In this document: positions 61,671 through 64,000 of the stretch, one piece after another
Layout: each line of letters opens with the position of its first letter
How positions within the stretch are numbered: position 1 is the first letter of the stretch
Assembly (NCBI GenBank): GCA_922989275.2
Contig: OV277859.1
Coordinates: forward strand, 86,796,198 to 86,860,197
Length of the DNA: 64,000 nt
Direction: 5' to 3'
DNA from: Gari tellinella
Taxonomy: Eukaryota > Mollusca > Bivalvia > Cardiida > Psammobiidae
The notes under the pieces: model-generated
Told to the model about the DNA's origin: nothing
The model's input: the letters and a program-made list of their open reading frames with translations, nothing else
The model's database searches: none
Position numbers and translations under genes: made by a program

Positions 61671-61674
61671 ATGA

Positions 61675-61924
61675 TACAGTGGAGAAAACGTTATTCTTTC
61701 CCAATAAACGCGTTTACGCTAAAACTATTTTTTCCATTACAAACAGTTTGGAGCCAGATCAGACGCCGGGTAACCCGGTGTCTGATCAGGCTCCAAGCTG
61801 TTTGCCACCAATATAAACATGAATTATCAGAATTGTCCAAAAGTTGTATTTTTCTACGTTTTAGTATTTTGCGTTTGCGTACGTTTGCGTTTAAACGGGA
61901 AAGAATAACGTTTTCTCCACTGTA
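61675..61924. mobile_element. G8 MITE with HK hairpin
   Basis: TACAGTGGAGAAAACGTTAT to AACGTTTTCTCCACTGTA; HK core GACGCCGGGTAACCCGGTGTC. Near-identical to the 62438 copy but inverted. Confidence 0.94.
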
Positions 61925-62054
61925 GTGAAAAATACAACTGGAAATCAACCGTTTCAGAATTGCACTGTAGCTTATAAAATATTATTCTGTATCTATATTA
62001 TTATTTCTCGTATAAACGGTACTAAACGCGTAATTCAGTGCAATACAATGGAGG

Positions 62055-62200
62055 AATGACAACTTTTTGAAAATGTTGATGTCTTATTTTAGTCTTAATG
62101 ACAAACAGTTTGGAGCCTGATCAGACGCAAAAAACTAGGCGTCTGATCTAGCTCCAAACTGTTTGCAATAGACACCAAGTGTGTAATGGGAAAAAATCGA
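62055..62200. mobile_element. G8 MITE core fragment
   Basis: HK arms GTTTGGAGCCTGATCAGACG and CGTCTGATCTAGCTCCAAAC, loop CAAAAAACTAGG; ends missing. Confidence 0.78.
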
Positions 62201-62437
62201 CTTTTTTCAAAGGACAATTGTCTAGAAATTGCTAAAGTTTTTGTTGCTGGCTACTTGAAAACGTTTATTTCAACATTATTGCCAACTTTCATGAGAAAAG
62301 CATGCCTGAAATCTCTTTTATGATTTGTGAAGCATTTATAAGAAAAAGGAACTTACCACCCTTTATACACATGTTTATTGTATAATCGCATCGACACCTC
62401 TTTCAGTTCCGTAACGTCGTGTTTGTAATTATGCATG

Positions 62438-62687
62438 TACAGTGGAGAAAACGTTATTCTTTCCCGTTTAAACGCAAACGTACGCAAACGCAAAATACTA
62501 AAACGTAGAAAAATACAACTTTTGGTCAATTCTGATAATTCATGTTTATATTGGTGGCAAACAGATTGGAGCCTGATCAGACGCCGGGTTACCCGGCGTC
62601 TGATCTGGCTCCAAACTGTTTGTAATGGAAAAAATAGTTTTAGCGTAAACGCCTTTATTGGGAAAGAATAACGTTTTCTCCACTGTA
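62438..62687. mobile_element. G8 MITE with HK hairpin, inverted copy
   Basis: TACAGTGGAGAAAACGTTAT to AACGTTTTCTCCACTGTA; HK core GACGCCGGGTTACCCGGCGTC. Confidence 0.94.
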
Positions 62688-62705
62688 TCACACACACGTG
62701 GTTTT

Positions 62706-62958
62706 CATCCTTCACTCTTTCACTACCAAGTTTTATAGTCTGCTTTAATAATGTCATCGCCAAATTATCGTCTGCATTCATAGTGTAGTCTGCACTATTT
62801 TGTCAAGTCAGATTTAGAGCATTTTTGACTGAAGAAGTATCGATACGAATGTCAAGTAGTTTAGATCCTGATCAGACGCCGCGTGACGCGGCGTCTAAGC
62901 AGGATCCAAACTGTTTCCAAAAGTCGCCTTTTGGCGCCGGTAGCAGCGACAGAGTTAA
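62706..62958. mobile_element. T3-like MITE with HK hairpin
   Basis: CTTTCACTACCAAGTTTTAT to GCAGCGACAGAGTTAA; HK core GACGCCGCGTGACGCGGCGTC. Confidence 0.82.
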
Positions 62959-63204
62959 TGTTTGACTAATTTTTTTTCGGTCAGTATAGAATATCATATA
63001 GCGTAAGAGCCATCTAGGCGAAATATGTACATAGTCGCCATCGTCGATATTTTCTGATGTTTATGACATTTATGGCCAAGCGCGGTCTGCACAGGGGATT
63101 CATATTTTGTAATTTTCATCTAAATGTCTTTGCTTATTGTCGATTGTGGAACTGTGTTCGACTAAATGATGTTTTTTTCTTCTAGTCATGTTTAGACATA
63201 TATA

Positions 63205-63446
63205 TCCCATTACCCCATGGCCTGTTTCTAGTTTTGAAGACATGTGACCACTTAAAGCTGGTTGAATGTCAAGCAGAATGCGCCTAAAGGCGCATTCTGC
63301 TTGACTTTCAGCCTGCTTTAAGCTATCATCTGCTAGATTATAAAAAATGTTTCTATTGGTATATATATCCATGATTGTACAAATTGGAACTATTTTCTTC
63401 AATGGAGGAGGCGTAAAAAAGGGGTATTTATCGGGTAATGGGTTAA
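63205..63446. mobile_element. T1 MITE
   Basis: TATCCCATTACCCCATGGCC to ATCGGGTAATGGGTTAA; HA core GCGCCTAAAGGCGC. Confidence 0.92.
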
Positions 63447-63591
63447 ATGAACCTGTGTCGTATGGTTCTTCAACGTCAGTCCTTTCAATACAAACAACAA
63501 TATTTGCTGCAAACAGTTTGTATACTGATCTCAGCCAACGTTACGAACCATCGGATCAAGACCTACACTGTTTGACACTCATATCAATGTT

Positions 63592-63790
63592 TCCCACAAA
63601 TGCACCTTTTAGCGCATTTAATTTATTCCATCACAGAAGAAAAAATCCAATTTATACTGGTCTGAACATGTGCCATAATAAGTATTTTCTAAATTCTAGC
63701 AGATTGTAGTTTAAAGCAAGTTGCAAGTAAAGCAGAATGCTCCTTAAGGCGCATTCTGCTTTACCTTGAACATGCTTTAAGGGTGTATCA
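63592..63790. mobile_element. T1 MITE, reverse, right end lost
   Basis: CACAAATGCACCTTTTAGCG, HA hairpin at 63712-63780 (AAAGCAAGTTGCAAGTAAAG), then unrelated sequence. Confidence 0.75.
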
Positions 63791-64000
63791 AACCCATAAG
63801 CGATTTTTTCAAAGTATTGTTCATTGTGTTTTCGGAAGAGCTATTTATGATGAATGGAAAAATGAAAAAAAATAAATATGGTGGTGTCCTTTTTTTTTTT
63901 TTAGCTACAGCGATTTGAAAAGGGTATGTCAAATTTGGATTTTTTTCTTCAAAATTTACCCATTCAGAGTACAAGCTTCAGTAAAATCTATTTCAAAACA

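Noticed and set aside
61671..62781. Open frames of 78-142 codons around 61.7-62.8 kb
   Set aside because: They translate G8 MITE copies, and equivalent peptides appear from other copies in both orientations.
1..64000. LTR retrotransposon, endogenous virus or bacterial operon
   Set aside because: No long direct terminal repeats, no reverse transcriptase, integrase or capsid motifs, and no clustered co-directional frames were seen.

Overview
The window reads as nuclear DNA of a marine or freshwater invertebrate, most probably a bivalve mollusc. It is AT-rich, has GT-AG introns, and is packed with short inverted-repeat transposons and with interspersed elements of the kinds I know from bivalve genomes. 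The bivalve assignment is inference; no species is claimed.

One protein-coding gene is supported. It lies on the + strand at 3998-49017 in 17 coding exons and encodes DNAAF11 (LRRC6, tilB homologue), a cytoplasmic dynein-arm assembly factor needed for motile cilia. All 17 exons have GT-AG junctions with matching phases. They join into one 462-codon frame (1389 nt with the stop) holding N-terminal leucine-rich repeats, an LRR cap, a charged coiled coil, a CS/p23-like domain and the family's C-terminal tail. Coding sequence is about 3 percent of the 45 kb gene. No second gene is supported upstream (1-3997) or downstream (49018-64000).

Almost everything else is repeats. (i) Dozens of 150-370 bp inverted-repeat MITEs, many bounded by TTAA, often nested. 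(ii) Larger elements of 0.7-1.8 kb (here A, B, C, D, F) that all begin with A after a T run, end in CTTGTT, and show no target duplication, as Helentron-type non-autonomous elements do. (iii) A 3.5 kb element with long terminal inverted repeats and a 9-bp target duplication in intron 1. (iv) A 72-bp tandem array in intron 5 that repeats the exon 6 splice acceptor with the first 39 nt of the exon, 18 acceptors in all, split by two copies of element A. Names used here are local: T1, T2, T3 are TTAA-bounded MITEs; G4 to G11 are MITEs with other ends; HA, HK and HC are three central hairpin cassettes.

The two strongest observations are these. The central hairpin cassettes recur inside MITE families whose ends are unrelated, with stems that change in sequence yet stay paired. 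The intron 5 array offers four extra in-frame acceptors that would add 24, 48, 72 or 96 residues at the LRR cap, plus 13 that lead to early stops. In addition, element C ends 10 bp before exon 3 and may supply part of its polypyrimidine tract.
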